64,000 bases of DNA from Alopecurus myosuroides (Eukaryota > Streptophyta > Magnoliopsida > Poales > Poaceae), in the NCBI GenBank assembly GCA_028641055.1, contig CM054060.1, forward strand, positions 310,482,949-310,546,948, written 5' to 3'. Under the pieces are notes generated by a model. That model saw only the letters and a list, made by a program, of their open reading frames with translations, had not been told where the DNA came from and made no database searches. The translations under genes and the position numbers were made by a program. Of the stretch, positions 46,431 to 57,300 are shown in pieces (the first letter of the stretch is position 1; every line of letters begins with the position of its first letter).

Positions 46431-46899
46431 TATAGAGATAACATGATCTTGCCATGAATTTGGCGAAAGCTGGACGTCCGAGTATCGCGCGATACACGCT
46501 TTCGAACGACACCACTTAGAAGGATACTTTTTCTTGACGGAAATGATCTTTTTCTCCGAAAGTGACATCTAGGGAAATTTCTCCTAGGGATCGTGCTTGC
46601 CTGCCAGGAACGATGCCGTGAAAACGTATGTTGCTGTGGTTGAGCTGGGTCTTGGAAATTTTCAGATGCTTCAGTGTATCTAGGTACATTATGTTGATAC
46701 TGGATCCTCCATCCATCAGCACTCTTTTTAGCCTAGTGTTTTGGACAATAGGGCTTACAACTAGAGCTTGCGTGCCGGGTTCAGGGATGTTTCCAGGATG
46801 ATCAGACTGATCCCAGGTGATTGGTGTGTTTGAATACTTCAAGAATTTCGGGGTTGCCGGAACAACCGCGTTTATTTCTCGAAGCGTTCCTTTTGCCAC
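46431..46899 (-). pseudogene. Element B protease region, fused by deletion to RNase H
   Basis: Minus strand. 'INAVVPATPKFLKYSNTPIT' leads into the retropepsin-type site 'VLMDGGSSINIMYLDTL'. A TAA at about 46516 interrupts, and the same frame goes on with 'ESVYRAILGRPAFAKFMA'. About 20 codons later the sequence is already in the tail of the RT-linked RNase H. The whole reverse transcriptase, more than 1 kb, is therefore missing. The junction lies near 46400-46450. Confidence 0.8.
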
Positions 46900-46935
46900 C
46901 TTTGCTGAGGGAGTTGCCAGGAAAGTTAGGTTACA

Positions 46936-47559
46936 TTATCCATCAACTGTCGGAAACTTGGGCTCGCCTTTTCGCTGTTGTTCCTGGATTTTTTCGTCAG
47001 TGTCCAATTCACTGTCTTCTTTCTCAGCTTCGGGCTTTTGCTTGGAAAATTTCCTCTTGGAATTCTTCCCTTTGTTTCCGGATCCTGCACTGCCTTTCAT
47101 ATGCTTGTTCAGCCGGCATTGTGCGTTAGTGTGGGTGGGTTTCCCAAATTGCGAGTGGTGGACGCAGTTTTCCGACTTTATCTTTTCCCACTCTTCCTTG
47201 GTGTAATTAATCGGTTCCATACTGCGTCCTTTCCACCTGTTCCCATTTTCCCTTCCAAAGGCTATGTCAACCTCTTTGGGCTTTTGTGTTGAATCTGGAG
47301 TTCCTTTTTTCTCAGGGCGAGGGTTCTTTTTGGCCTGTATCAGTGTATCGATATTGCCTCCTCTTGCTCTGATGTTGTCCTCGGCTGCTGCATGTTCATT
47401 AGCGGTTGTAAGCATAGATCCGAGATCTTTGTGCTTTTTGGAACCGATCATGAACGGTACAAGTCCGGGTTTTAGGCCATTGGCGAAAGCATGCATTGCT
47501 TGGACGTCAGTTACTCCAGAACAACTATTCTTCATTGCTGTCCATCTTGAGATGAAATC
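46936..47559 (-). pseudogene. Element B gag, C-terminal part
   Basis: Minus strand. Reads 'NRDVTDFISRWTAMKNSCSG' (capsid-type gag fold), a Lys/Pro-rich linker, 'NCVHHSQFGKPTHTNAQC' (a Cys/His zinc-knuckle-like site typical of this lineage) and a basic tail ending 'KFPTVDG'. A TAA at 46936-46938 separates it from the protease frame. The 5' half of gag is cut off at 47559 by element E and should continue beyond the window. Confidence 0.85.
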
Positions 47560-50500
47560 TGTCACATCCCTGTTTTTAAGCACTTGTATTATATTAATTT
47601 AGCAAGTCTCTTAAGACTTTTGTAATGCAATTAAGTGGACAACATGTTTGTGTAGTAAGGTTTATCTATGCAATATTAGTGGTGTGTTTCTTTTCACTCA
47701 CTTGAGGAGTTTTTCTCCTAAGAAACACATTGTTTTATATTTGTTTTCCTATGTTTTCCACTAAGGTTCTTAAGAGATTATTTTTCAAGACTTGAGGTGA
47801 CCCTTTGTTTCAACTTGAAAATGTGTTATTAATGATTAGGAATCAACTTGAACTTGAAATAAGATTAATTGGAAAAGATTTCATTAGATTTTCCAATATA
47901 ATTTTTTCCCTGAAAAACAGCCAAGTAGCTGTTTTCAACCCTTGTTTTCCATCACAAGGATTATCCAATTATGGATTTTCTTTGATCAAAACTACTCTCT
48001 GTAATGAGTACAACAAAACTACACTCTTGGATAAACCTAAAAAGATTTTTAGCACACAATGCCATGATGGTTTTTGAGCCATCTTGTTAAGACAGAAAGT
48101 TAGACATTTTAAAAACAGAGAATGTACTTACTTTGCCATTTATTTTCAGAGCCATAAACCTATCCTTTTTCAAATCAAATGGTTGGTTATGAAACTTGGA
48201 TAGTTGATCTCTGATTAGCTTTTTAAATCACTCATTTTAGAGCTTGTTTGCTTGGTGAAAACAAGCCCAACTTTTGCTATCTCTGTCTGCTTTTCCAGCA
48301 CTTAGAAAAATTCAGAAAACTGCCTAACTGAATTTTTCTGACAGAACAGTGAATACACTTTTGGACTTGATGTTTTAGATTGTGGGTACTGATCCAAGCT
48401 TAGCCACTTTGTCAATTCGAAAACCAGGATACTAGGCTTCTAGAAGGTGGCATTGGATCCTCCTTTGACTGACCAGGGAGGGAGAATTGTGAGGTGGCTT
48501 TTGACTAAAGAGTGATGTCACAAATAGTTGTTGTAATAGTGTTAAATTTTGCTTTTACCCATAACTTGGCCCTTGCTGTGGCTTTGCTCACACTTATGTA
48601 CTGGAGTGACCCCTAGGCACCAATTGGAGGCCTTGCCACCCGTGGAAAACCCCCAAAGGGCAAGGGCATGCCCATGCCATTGCCACCCGAGCACCCCCAC
48701 CTTGGCCTCGTGGCTACAAAGCATTCGAGACCAAGCCCTCTCGCCTGGACACACCCTACCACTCCACTACCCCACCCCCGAGACGCCAAGCCGTGCCTCG
48801 CCGTGTGCGAGGAGCACGGGCATTTTTCCCTCGCCGGCCACCGTGAAGATCCACCTCGTCGATTCAACTGATCCCGTGCGTGTGAGCTCGCCCTTTTTGC
48901 ATGCGCGCACTCCCCGTAACCCTAGCCGTCTCCCTGACACCCTCTGGCCATCGCTCGCTTGCAGGTTCCTCGCCGCCGTCCTCGGAGCAGCCGCAGAGCG
49001 ACATCGAGCCGTCGCCGTGTCCCTGCCTTCTCGCCACCCGTGCCCGCGCCAAGGAGTCGCCCAGGCCACCCTCTCCCACACCCGCACCGTCCCACTGCTT
49101 CTCGCGAGCCCGAGGTGAGCGAATCCCCGTGCCTGCTAGGTGTTCGTCCACGGCCGAGAGAGAGAGAGAGGAGAGAGGCGCGCGGGGAGGAAGAAGGCAC
49201 AGGAGCCGTCGATCTGAGAATCGACGGTCCCCTTTGAACGTACCGCTTCGCGCGCGCGCGCGTGCTGGCGGGCTGTGCCACGCGTTTGTTGGGCCAGGCG
49301 CGCCAGATCTAGCCCATCTAGCATTTTTCTGTTAGAGTCCTTAATAGAATTTTTCTGGCAGAAAATATAGGTGTTAGCTTTAGGCTTGGAAAAGGTAGCA
49401 AACCTTTTTATCTTACCTTGCTAAGTTTTGTGCAACTAGCCATACAAAATTACAACCATATCCCACTGGCAGAAACTTGTTTTGAGTTTTTATTATTTTT
49501 CTATAAATCATATGCCAGACAGTACCCTATAAATTGAAATGGATAGAACTTCAAAAATACAAAACATTTTTGAGCAAACTCAACTGTTTTGGAAAGACCA
49601 TTCCAATACCTACCAGTAGAATTTTAGTTTGCACCAAGGTGAGTTACCATTTGGAAATGCCATCCATTTTGGTAAAACATCAGTGGGCTATTCCATGATT
49701 TTTAGAGAGGGTTTGGAACATTATTTTTGAGTAAGGAAAGTTGGAGAGGCTTTGTAGTGATAAGGACTATCACATCCTAGAAGGATTTACTTTTTGGAGC
49801 CACAGAAAAATTTAGAGAGACAGAACAAGTTTTGGTTACTTTCTGTCTAAATTTTTAATTCTAGATCTTGCTTTTTATGTTAATATTGTGAGGTGCAAAT
49901 GATGTGTTCTTGCTTGTGATGTTGTTTTCCATTGTGGTTATGATGCTTACAAGTTATATGAACATGTTAAAATAAATGGTTTGAATGATAGCATTTTTAG
50001 AACTATTTTTCCATGCATAGGTCTTGCTAATAGCTAGATTTTTATGTATGTTTTGAGTAGATCTTTAAATGATTTTTAGGCTTGTTGCTAGATTAATTAT
50101 CATGAAACCAGTACCATTTAGGTACTGTTATTTTGGTCATAGCACCTCTGGATGCTTGGTGCTTGTGTCTGAAATAGGTTTAAAATAGAAATGCTTAAGG
50201 ACTAGATTTCACACTAGGATATTCATGTATGCTTTTTGTCTTATTTTCCCTTAGGGAAAAATATGGATCCTTGGTGTTGAAACCAGAGGATGGAATGTCC
50301 TTGTGGCATTATTACCTTAGGGTTTTCACCTCTGATAGTTTTCCTTTTAAGTAGCACAAAAGCATGAGTAGCACTAGGGTGACTAGGAATTAATCTCCTC
50401 ACTTGTGTAGCAGTTTAAGCATAGTTTTCCCTTGTTTCCTAGCTATGTTTTTATGATATTTTTGTGAGATCCAGTAGCATTTATGGTACTAGTTAGAGGG

Positions 50501-52762
50501 GTATTTTGCCTCTGATAGCTTGCACACTTGTGCATAAAAGTAACTAGTATAGCCTAGGCTAGTCTAGTAGTTTTCCTAAATTTTCTACTAGTATGAGTAG
50601 GAGTTTTTGGGTGCTTGTTTGTTTGTTTTGAGCACTTTTATAAAAGTGACCAGAGGCTTATTAACCTCTTGGTGAGCATATTTGCTAGTGGAACACCCAC
50701 TGGTATGTTTTCCTCATGGTGGAAAATAGGTTTGACTTGTTGTCATGAGCTTATTTCACCACTTGAGTAATTTAGCAAATTATGGGTGCTAGCCATAGAG
50801 ATTGTTGTGGGAATTTTTTAGACATCAAAATGTGTTGTATGTGACACCCTACTGTCTAGTAACATGTGCTTTACCCCACTGGTCCATAGTGTTCTTAACT
50901 AAGAACCATTGTTTTGGCCACACATAAGCACTAGGAAAAAGCAGATTTTTCCAAACTATAGTTTTTATGCCAATTTTTCTTAAGGGAAAAATTGAGAACT
51001 TTGGGTGGTACTTCTTGATTGCTTGCTGTATGTATTACTTGTAGCATTGTTTGTCTTGTTTGGTTCTGAAAGTGTGTCTTTATTTCTTTTTACGACGTTA
51101 GAAAACGAGGAGGAAGGATTTGCTGAAGAAGGGTATTGCAACTCCTGTTACTTTCAGGATCAGGACCATCACTTGTACCAAGGCAAGCCATCCTAATGCT
51201 TGCTGTATAAATACTTATCATTATCTATCATGCATGCTTTTCACTTCTGAAGTTTTTACAAAACTATACCTTCAAAAACTACTTTTGTGTGAATCCTACT
51301 ACTACTATTAATATCACTAGTATAAGGAATCATAATAACAGTCAACTTGGTATTACCAAGCCCTTAGACACTAAATGGTATATAAATACCATACACCCAC
51401 TTAAAACTTGAGTTCTTAAATGAACTAAATAAAATGTGTTTTTGTAAACAATTACCTTATGGAAGGAAAACCCCGGATGAAGGGTGAGACCCTGTCTACC
51501 GGAAAAGTTGTTATGTTGGGAAATTTTATGAGAAATGTTTACAAAAGACACATAACCTAGTCTTCGCTGGACAACCATTATCGTACTGCCACTTTACCCC
51601 AATATGGGTAGGGGCTTGATTAAAAACTTGTTATGGTTAGTATATGTGCTATCTCAAATGCTATAGGGATTGGATCCTCCGAACCGAAGTGTCGCTAGGA
51701 GTGAGTATACGGGACATCTAAAGTGTGGGATTAATTTTCCCTCCGGATGCAGCAGTTGGGTCTCCTGTTTGGGAGGTGTGGGACATGGCTTGCCAGGGAG
51801 GGAAACCCCAATTGAAGAGATAGTCATGTACTAGCTTGTACAGAGTGGATAGTCAAGACCAGTTATCTGATGTTCTCATAGGTTGGGAACAGTCCATGGT
51901 TGTTTCATGGCGGACTCTGGATCTAGTGGAAATGTGTACCCCTCTGCAGAGTAAAACTATTTCGAGATAGCCGCGTCCTCGGATATGGACGGTTGAATGG
52001 CCATGTAGCTAGTATTGTGTCAACTTTTCAAAAGAGGTTTTGAAGGAAGGCTTTTGTACCTGAGAGGTACTATGGAGGAATGACTTGGTATCTGTGAGAT
52101 ACCGATGAAAAAGAAACTATTACTAAAAGTTTCTGAAAAGAAAAAAACTTTCTTTTCCAAAAGAATTATAAAACCTCCAAGATATGTGATATCTACGAGA
52201 GCAAAACTACATTATTTTAAATGATTTTGTTTACAAAGAGGTAAACTTGAAGAATCAACCATGGCAAATCTTTTATCTGTCATGGGTAGCTGAACCATAT
52301 GTATGGCCTACCCACTCCACCAAATAAGCATGTACGCATCATTGTAAGCTAATAAAGGACGTCTTGTTGAGTACATTCAAATGTACTCATTTGGTTTCGC
52401 CCCTGGTATCTACTTATCAGACTACGAGGAGCCACCTCAGGAGGAGCACTATGAGGAGGAGTTATACGCTGATGGCCCTGCGAGTTAGGATCGTCTCCCA
52501 GTCAGCAGCCTGTAGGATGAGGCGTGACTCGGGTTCTACTACGCTATGCTTATCGTGTTCCGCTGTGTTTACTTTGAATGTCTGTCCTGCGTGACAGTTA
52601 TCAAGAACTTGGTCATGTGACCATTTATGTAAGACTCTATATTCGTGTAATGGATGATGTATTCTGTATGCCAACTACGTATGTTGTTCACGACTGGTTC
52701 TTCTGGGATCGTGAATGAATGCATATGAGGGGTTCTGGACCTACCGGTCTGGGGCCTCTACA
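47560..52762 (+). repeat. Element E 5' LTR (5203 bp)
   Basis: Starts TGTCACATCC and ends CCTCTACA just before the primer site. It contains a GC-rich island (about 48600-49330) with a GA microsatellite (near 49159) and a CG run (near 49248), then AT-rich sequence to about 51100. Blocks conserved with the LTR at 1-4668 follow, and the palindrome lies at 52369-52388. At over 5 kb it is unusually long for an LTR. No standard gene lies inside. Short exon-like open stretches (51095-51196 and 52381-52488) are discussed as findings. Confidence 0.92.
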
Positions 52763-52765
52763 AAG

Positions 52766-52779
52766 TTGGTATCAGAGCC
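52766..52779 (+). other. Primer binding site, tRNA-Met type
   Basis: TTGGTATCAGAGCC, 3 bases past the LTR end, matches the usual plant initiator tRNA-Met primer site (TGGTATCAGAGC). Minus-strand DNA synthesis would start here. Confidence 0.9.
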
Positions 52780-53004
52780 ATCCTGACTCTAGGAGACCTT
52801 AGTTAGCATGGACGTTAGTGTATACTCCGATAATCTAAGTTACTAATACAAAAAAATTTGGATATATGACTAAGTATAAAACTATTCCCTATATCCCACC
52901 ACCTCTCTGGGTTAGACTCTACTTGCATTAAAGTTATTTCTTGCATGAACCTAAAATCTTGCACACTTGGATCTAACTTAAACTATACTTAAAATTTTGT
53001 GTAG

Positions 53005-53961
53005 ATGGACGTGGACATCACCGTGGCTTTTCAGTTGGGACGTCCACGTGGCGAGTCTTTCCTTTTCGAGGAGAGGCTAGTATCTATGGCTACTGTGTTG
53101 GGACGCCCACTTCTGGAGCTGCGAGGAGGACTAGTTGTCGGGGCACCTCTGGAGGGAGACTGGTACGCGGAGGTCACTATCCGCGCACCTCTGGCTAGCC
53201 CGACAGTGGAGGCCTACGTTTACCGTGCTGTTGATCGTTCTTGGAACGAGGCTGCGGTGCGCGTGATTCAGGAGTCAGTAGCACGTCTGGCACACATCGG
53301 GGAGTACATGTTCATCGGTTCCCGGTTCGAGCTGATTGGGAGGCGTGATGAGGATGGCATACCACTTCCTGTCGAGCCAGACTTTACCACTGTTGGTCCC
53401 CACCTGGACGAGATGGAGATTCTGCTACACCGCACTCAGCTCAGGTTGGACGACCAGCGTCTTGACACCCTCCACGGCATATTGGTGCACCAAACACTGA
53501 TAGCTGAGACTGACGAGCTGAGGGCTGAGCTTCACGACAGCCAGGATGAGAGTGGAGCTCTGGTCCAGCAGTTGTCCCAGTTGAGGGAGCAGTTGGAGGC
53601 TACTACCGCGAGGCACCGTGCCTTACGGAGGCAGCTGAGGGCCACCCGCCTTGGCCGTGCACGCCTCACCACTAGACTGGCGGCCCTGGAGGGGGCTAAC
53701 GCCGTTCTGCGCGGCAGGCTTCAGATAGCTCGTGACGACATAGCCACGAGAGACGCTGCCGTGGAGGAGCTTGAGGAGGAGGCCGCAGAGCTCCACAGGG
53801 AGATTGAGGATCTTCTGCCTATTGAGGACGTTCCCTCCGACTTAGAGGGGATGGATATGAGCGAGGCTAGCGAGCAGGATGATGATGACCTGCTTGGCGA
53901 GGAGGAGGAGGACCCTGAGGAGCGTATCTTCGACGTTGGGGACAGCGACGACTCTATGTAG
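53005..53961 (+). CDS. ORF0: extra coiled-coil protein upstream of gag
   Basis: Open frame of 318 codons between the primer site and gag-pol, with ATG after 'ttttgtgtag' (also a possible splice acceptor). Residues 1-120 look like a small folded region ('MDVDITVAFQLGRPRGESFL', 'EAYVYRAVDRSWNEAAVRVI'). Residues about 130-275 are Leu/Arg/Glu-rich with heptad spacing ('LSQLREQLEATTARHRALRR') and predict a long coiled coil. The end is strongly acidic ('SEASEQDDDDLLGEEEEDPE'). It has no retroviral domain that I recognise. I recall upstream ORFs (orf0) reported for rice RIRE3/RIRE8-type elements, so this may be a relative. An uninterrupted frame of this size in a young element suggests selection. 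Roles such as self-association or chromatin contact are guesses. Confidence 0.8.
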   Translation: MDVDITVAFQLGRPRGESFLFEERLVSMATVLGRPLLELRGGLVVGAPLEGDWYAEVTIRAPLASPTVEAYVYRAVDRSWNEAAVRVIQESVARLAHIGEYMFIGSRFELIGRRDEDGIPLPVEPDFTTVGPHLDEMEILLHRTQLRLDDQRLDTLHGILVHQTLIAETDELRAELHDSQDESGALVQQLSQLREQLEATTARHRALRRQLRATRLGRARLTTRLAALEGANAVLRGRLQIARDDIATRDAAVEELEEEAAELHREIEDLLPIEDVPSDLEGMDMSEASEQDDDDLLGEEEEDPEERIFDVGDSDDSM

Positions 53962-54350
53962 TCGCTGCCTTCTCACCCTTAGCACATGGTGCTGGTCTAG
54001 ATACTAGTTAGGTATGCTAGATCGTTTTGCTAGATGGTTTGCTAGTAGTAGCCTTGCGATGACCCCACCAATCGCACCCCCTGTAGCTCGATGAAGCCTT
54101 CCTTGTATGATATGGCTTGTGATGTGTGTGTGTATTGTAAGAAACTCTGTTTAATTATGGTGATGAATGAAATGTTTGGCTTGGTTTTCTGTTGATTGTC
54201 ACTACCTTGAGTTCATTTCATTCAAGTTTGCGACTGCCCCGCTCTTGTTTTTGAAACATATCACTAGTATTCCTTTTGTTTAAATATTAAGGGACTGGGT
54301 TTTCAAAAACAAGAATTTATTTCTCAGACTTGCACACTTTTCACTTCAGC
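53962..54350 (+). other. Spacer between ORF0 and gag-pol
   Basis: AT-rich, non-coding. It ends 'ttttcacttcag' right before CATGG of gag, which reads like a 3' splice site. Gag-pol may therefore be translated from a spliced RNA that skips ORF0. The donor is not identified. Confidence 0.45.
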
Positions 54351-57300
54351 ATGGCACCCCGTCGCGAACCCCCACCGCCACCACCACCCACAGTGGAGGC
54401 GCTGTTGGCCCTGCTGATGGAAGATCGCCAGGCCAGCCGAGATGAGAGTGCAGCTACCATTACCGCTCTGCAACAACTAGCTGCTGCCGCCCACAATAAT
54501 GGCAATGGCAATGGCAATGGTGCTCGCTCGAGACTGAGAGACTTTCAGCACACCAACCCCCCAGTTTTCACAAGGATTGTGGAGCCTCTCGATGCTGACG
54601 ACTGGCTCCGCACCATTGCAAACAAACTGGAGGTCGCTTCAGTTGAGGAGAATGATAAGGTCCTGTTGGCCTCCCATTTTCTCGCTGGTCCTGCCAGGAC
54701 TTGGTGGGAAACTACACGTGAGACTGTTGCTGCTGGTCACGTGTTCACCTGGGAGGAATTCTCTGCAAGGTTCCGCAAGTATCACATTCCCCAGGGAATG
54801 ATGGCACTTATGCGGGAGAAGTTTCTGAATCTGAAACAGGGAAGCATGCCGGTGTCTGAATACTGGGAGAATTTCACTACTCTGTCCCGGTATGCACAGG
54901 ATGATATTAATACTGATGCTAAGAAGAAGGAGAGGTTCTTAAATGGGCTGGATGATGAGCTCCAGTGCTCTCTAGTAGTGGGTCCATTCCAGGATATGGA
55001 GACCCTTGCTAATGCCGCTATGGTGCTGGAGCACAAGCGGAAATCTGCTGATGATAACCGCAAGAGGAAGATGACTGCTCATGGAGGACCTAGTGCTCAG
55101 AGGACTCGCAACGCTCCGTATGCGAGGCCACCAACCCACAAGGCGCCTGCTTATGCACCCCGCCCCAGCCACAACTATGCACCAAGGCCCAACAACTACA
55201 ATCACCCTGCACCGTATGCACCAAGGTACGGAGGAAACAGCTATGGTGGTAACCATGGAAATCACTCTGGGAATAATCATGGAACCCGCTATGGAAACAA
55301 CAATGGAGGAAATGGGAACCACACCAACAATGCTCCCAAGCCAAACCCGAGCTCAAAGCCTTCTGGAGGTTGCTTTGCCTGTGGAAAGGAGGGCCACTTC
55401 GCTCGTGAGTGCCCCAACAAAGCTACTGCTCCAGTCCAGCCTGCTGCAACCAAGATGAACCATAGTCCTTCCACTGGACGACAGAATAGGATGAAGGGAC
55501 ACCTGAACCATATCAATGCTGCAGAAGCTCAGGAGGCACCAGACATGGTGATGGGTATGTTTCCTGTCAACTCGGTACCAGCCGCAGTACTGTTTGATTC
55601 TGGTGCATCACATTCCTTTGTCACTAAACCGTTTGCTGAGAAGAGTGGTATGAAGCATTCTCGTATGCACAACCCTATGTTAGTACAAATACCTGGGGAT
55701 AGTACTAAAGCCAACCTAATTTGCAATGAGGTACCAGTAGAAATTCAAGGGAAAACTTTTCATGCTGATCTTATAGTGCTGGGATCCAAAGGGATAGAAG
55801 TGGTACTCGGTATGAACTGGATGGCCAAGTATAAGGGAGTTATCGATTGCACTAAGAAATCTATTGAAATGATCTCTGAGGATGGGGAAAAGGTTGCGTA
55901 CACTGCAACTCGACCCTCGTCACAAGTTCACTGGCACACCGGAATAGTCCACCCTGTCCTTGAGGAAGTCCCGGTAGTTTGCGAATACCCGGATGTTTTT
56001 CCTGAAGAATTACCCGGTATGCCCCCTGATCGGGATATCGAGTTTGTGATCGAGTTAGTGCCCGGAACTGGACCCATAGCACAGAAGCCGTATCGGATGA
56101 ACCCGAAGGAATTAGATGAGTTGAAGACTCAGCTGGAGGACATGTTAAGGAAGGGATTGATTCGCCCTAGTGCATCGCCATGGGGATCTCCGATCATTTT
56201 TGTGGGAAAACGGGACGGTACCACTCGTTTATGTGTGGACTACCGCAAGCTTAATGATGTTACCATCAAGAACAAATACCCGTTGCCCAAAATTGAAGAC
56301 CTGTTTGACCAGCTGAATGGGGCTGTAATCTTCTCTAAGATTGACCTTCGGACTGGTTATCACCAATTGAAAGTCCGTGATACTGATATTCCAAAGACTG
56401 CTTTCACCACTCGTTACGGGCTGTATGAATACACCGTAATGTCCTTTGGTCTAACCAATGCCCCTGCCTATTTCATGAATCTCATGAATAAGGTATTCAT
56501 GGATTTTCTGGACAAGTTTGTCGTGGTCTTTATTGACGACATTCTCATTTATTCGAGGAGTGAGGAAGAACACGAAGAACATCTGAGACTTGTGCTCGGA
56601 ACACTTCGTGAGCATCAGTTGTATGCTAAGTTTAGTAAATGTCAATTCTGGTTGACAGAAGTCGGATTTCTTGGACATGTAGTATCTGCGGGAGGAATAT
56701 CTGTTGACCCTGCTCTAGTTCAGTCTGTGGAGAAGCGTGCTGCTCCGACCAACCAGACTGAAGTCAGATCCTTTCTGGGTTTGGCAGGATATTACCGCAA
56801 GTTTGTTCAGGGATTCTCGAGTATAGCCAGACCCCTCACCCAGTTGCTCAAGAAGGATAGCAAGTTCCTATGGACGGACAAGTGTGAAGAAAGTTTCAAT
56901 GAGTTGAAGCACCGACTGGTGTCTGCCCCTATCCTTATAATGCCAGATGTCACCAAGAATTTCGACGTATATTGTGACGCTTCTAAACTTGGTCTTGGAA
57001 GCGTGCTTATGCAAGAAGGGAAGGTGATATCTTTCATATCCCGCCAGTTGAGACCCCACGAATTGAATTATCCCACTCATGACTTAGAGCTTGCTGCCGT
57101 TGTTCATGCTCTCAAGACATGGCGGCACTTTCTTATGGGAAGGCGAGTGGAAATTTACACGGATCATAAGAGTTTAAAGTATATCTTTACTCAAGGTGAG
57201 CTCAACATGAGGCAGCGCCGCTGGATTGAGCTCATTAAAGATTATGATCTGAGTATTCATTATCACCCGGGAAAGGCAAATGTGGTTGCAGATGCTCTTA

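Larger units (their letters stand above)
39622..47559 (-). mobile_element. Element B: Tat-lineage Ty3/gypsy with antisense gene, cut by element E
   Basis: Minus orientation. It has the 3' LTR (39622-40164), a purine-rich tract next to it, the antisense gene (40704-43673, plus strand), then integrase, second RNase H, protease and gag up to 47559, where element E interrupts it. It sits inside A's RNase H region: A reads '...taatgcatccg' up to 39621, and B's own copy of that site (near 45735) shows what follows. The likely left TSD is ATCCG (39617-39621). Reverse transcriptase is missing, so B is non-autonomous. Confidence 0.85.

Noticed and set aside
48549..49335. Pro/Arg/Ser-rich ORFs in the GC island of the E LTR (also 59907-60692)
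   Set aside because: Several overlapping frames on both strands are open because of high GC. No domain; more likely promoter or leader.
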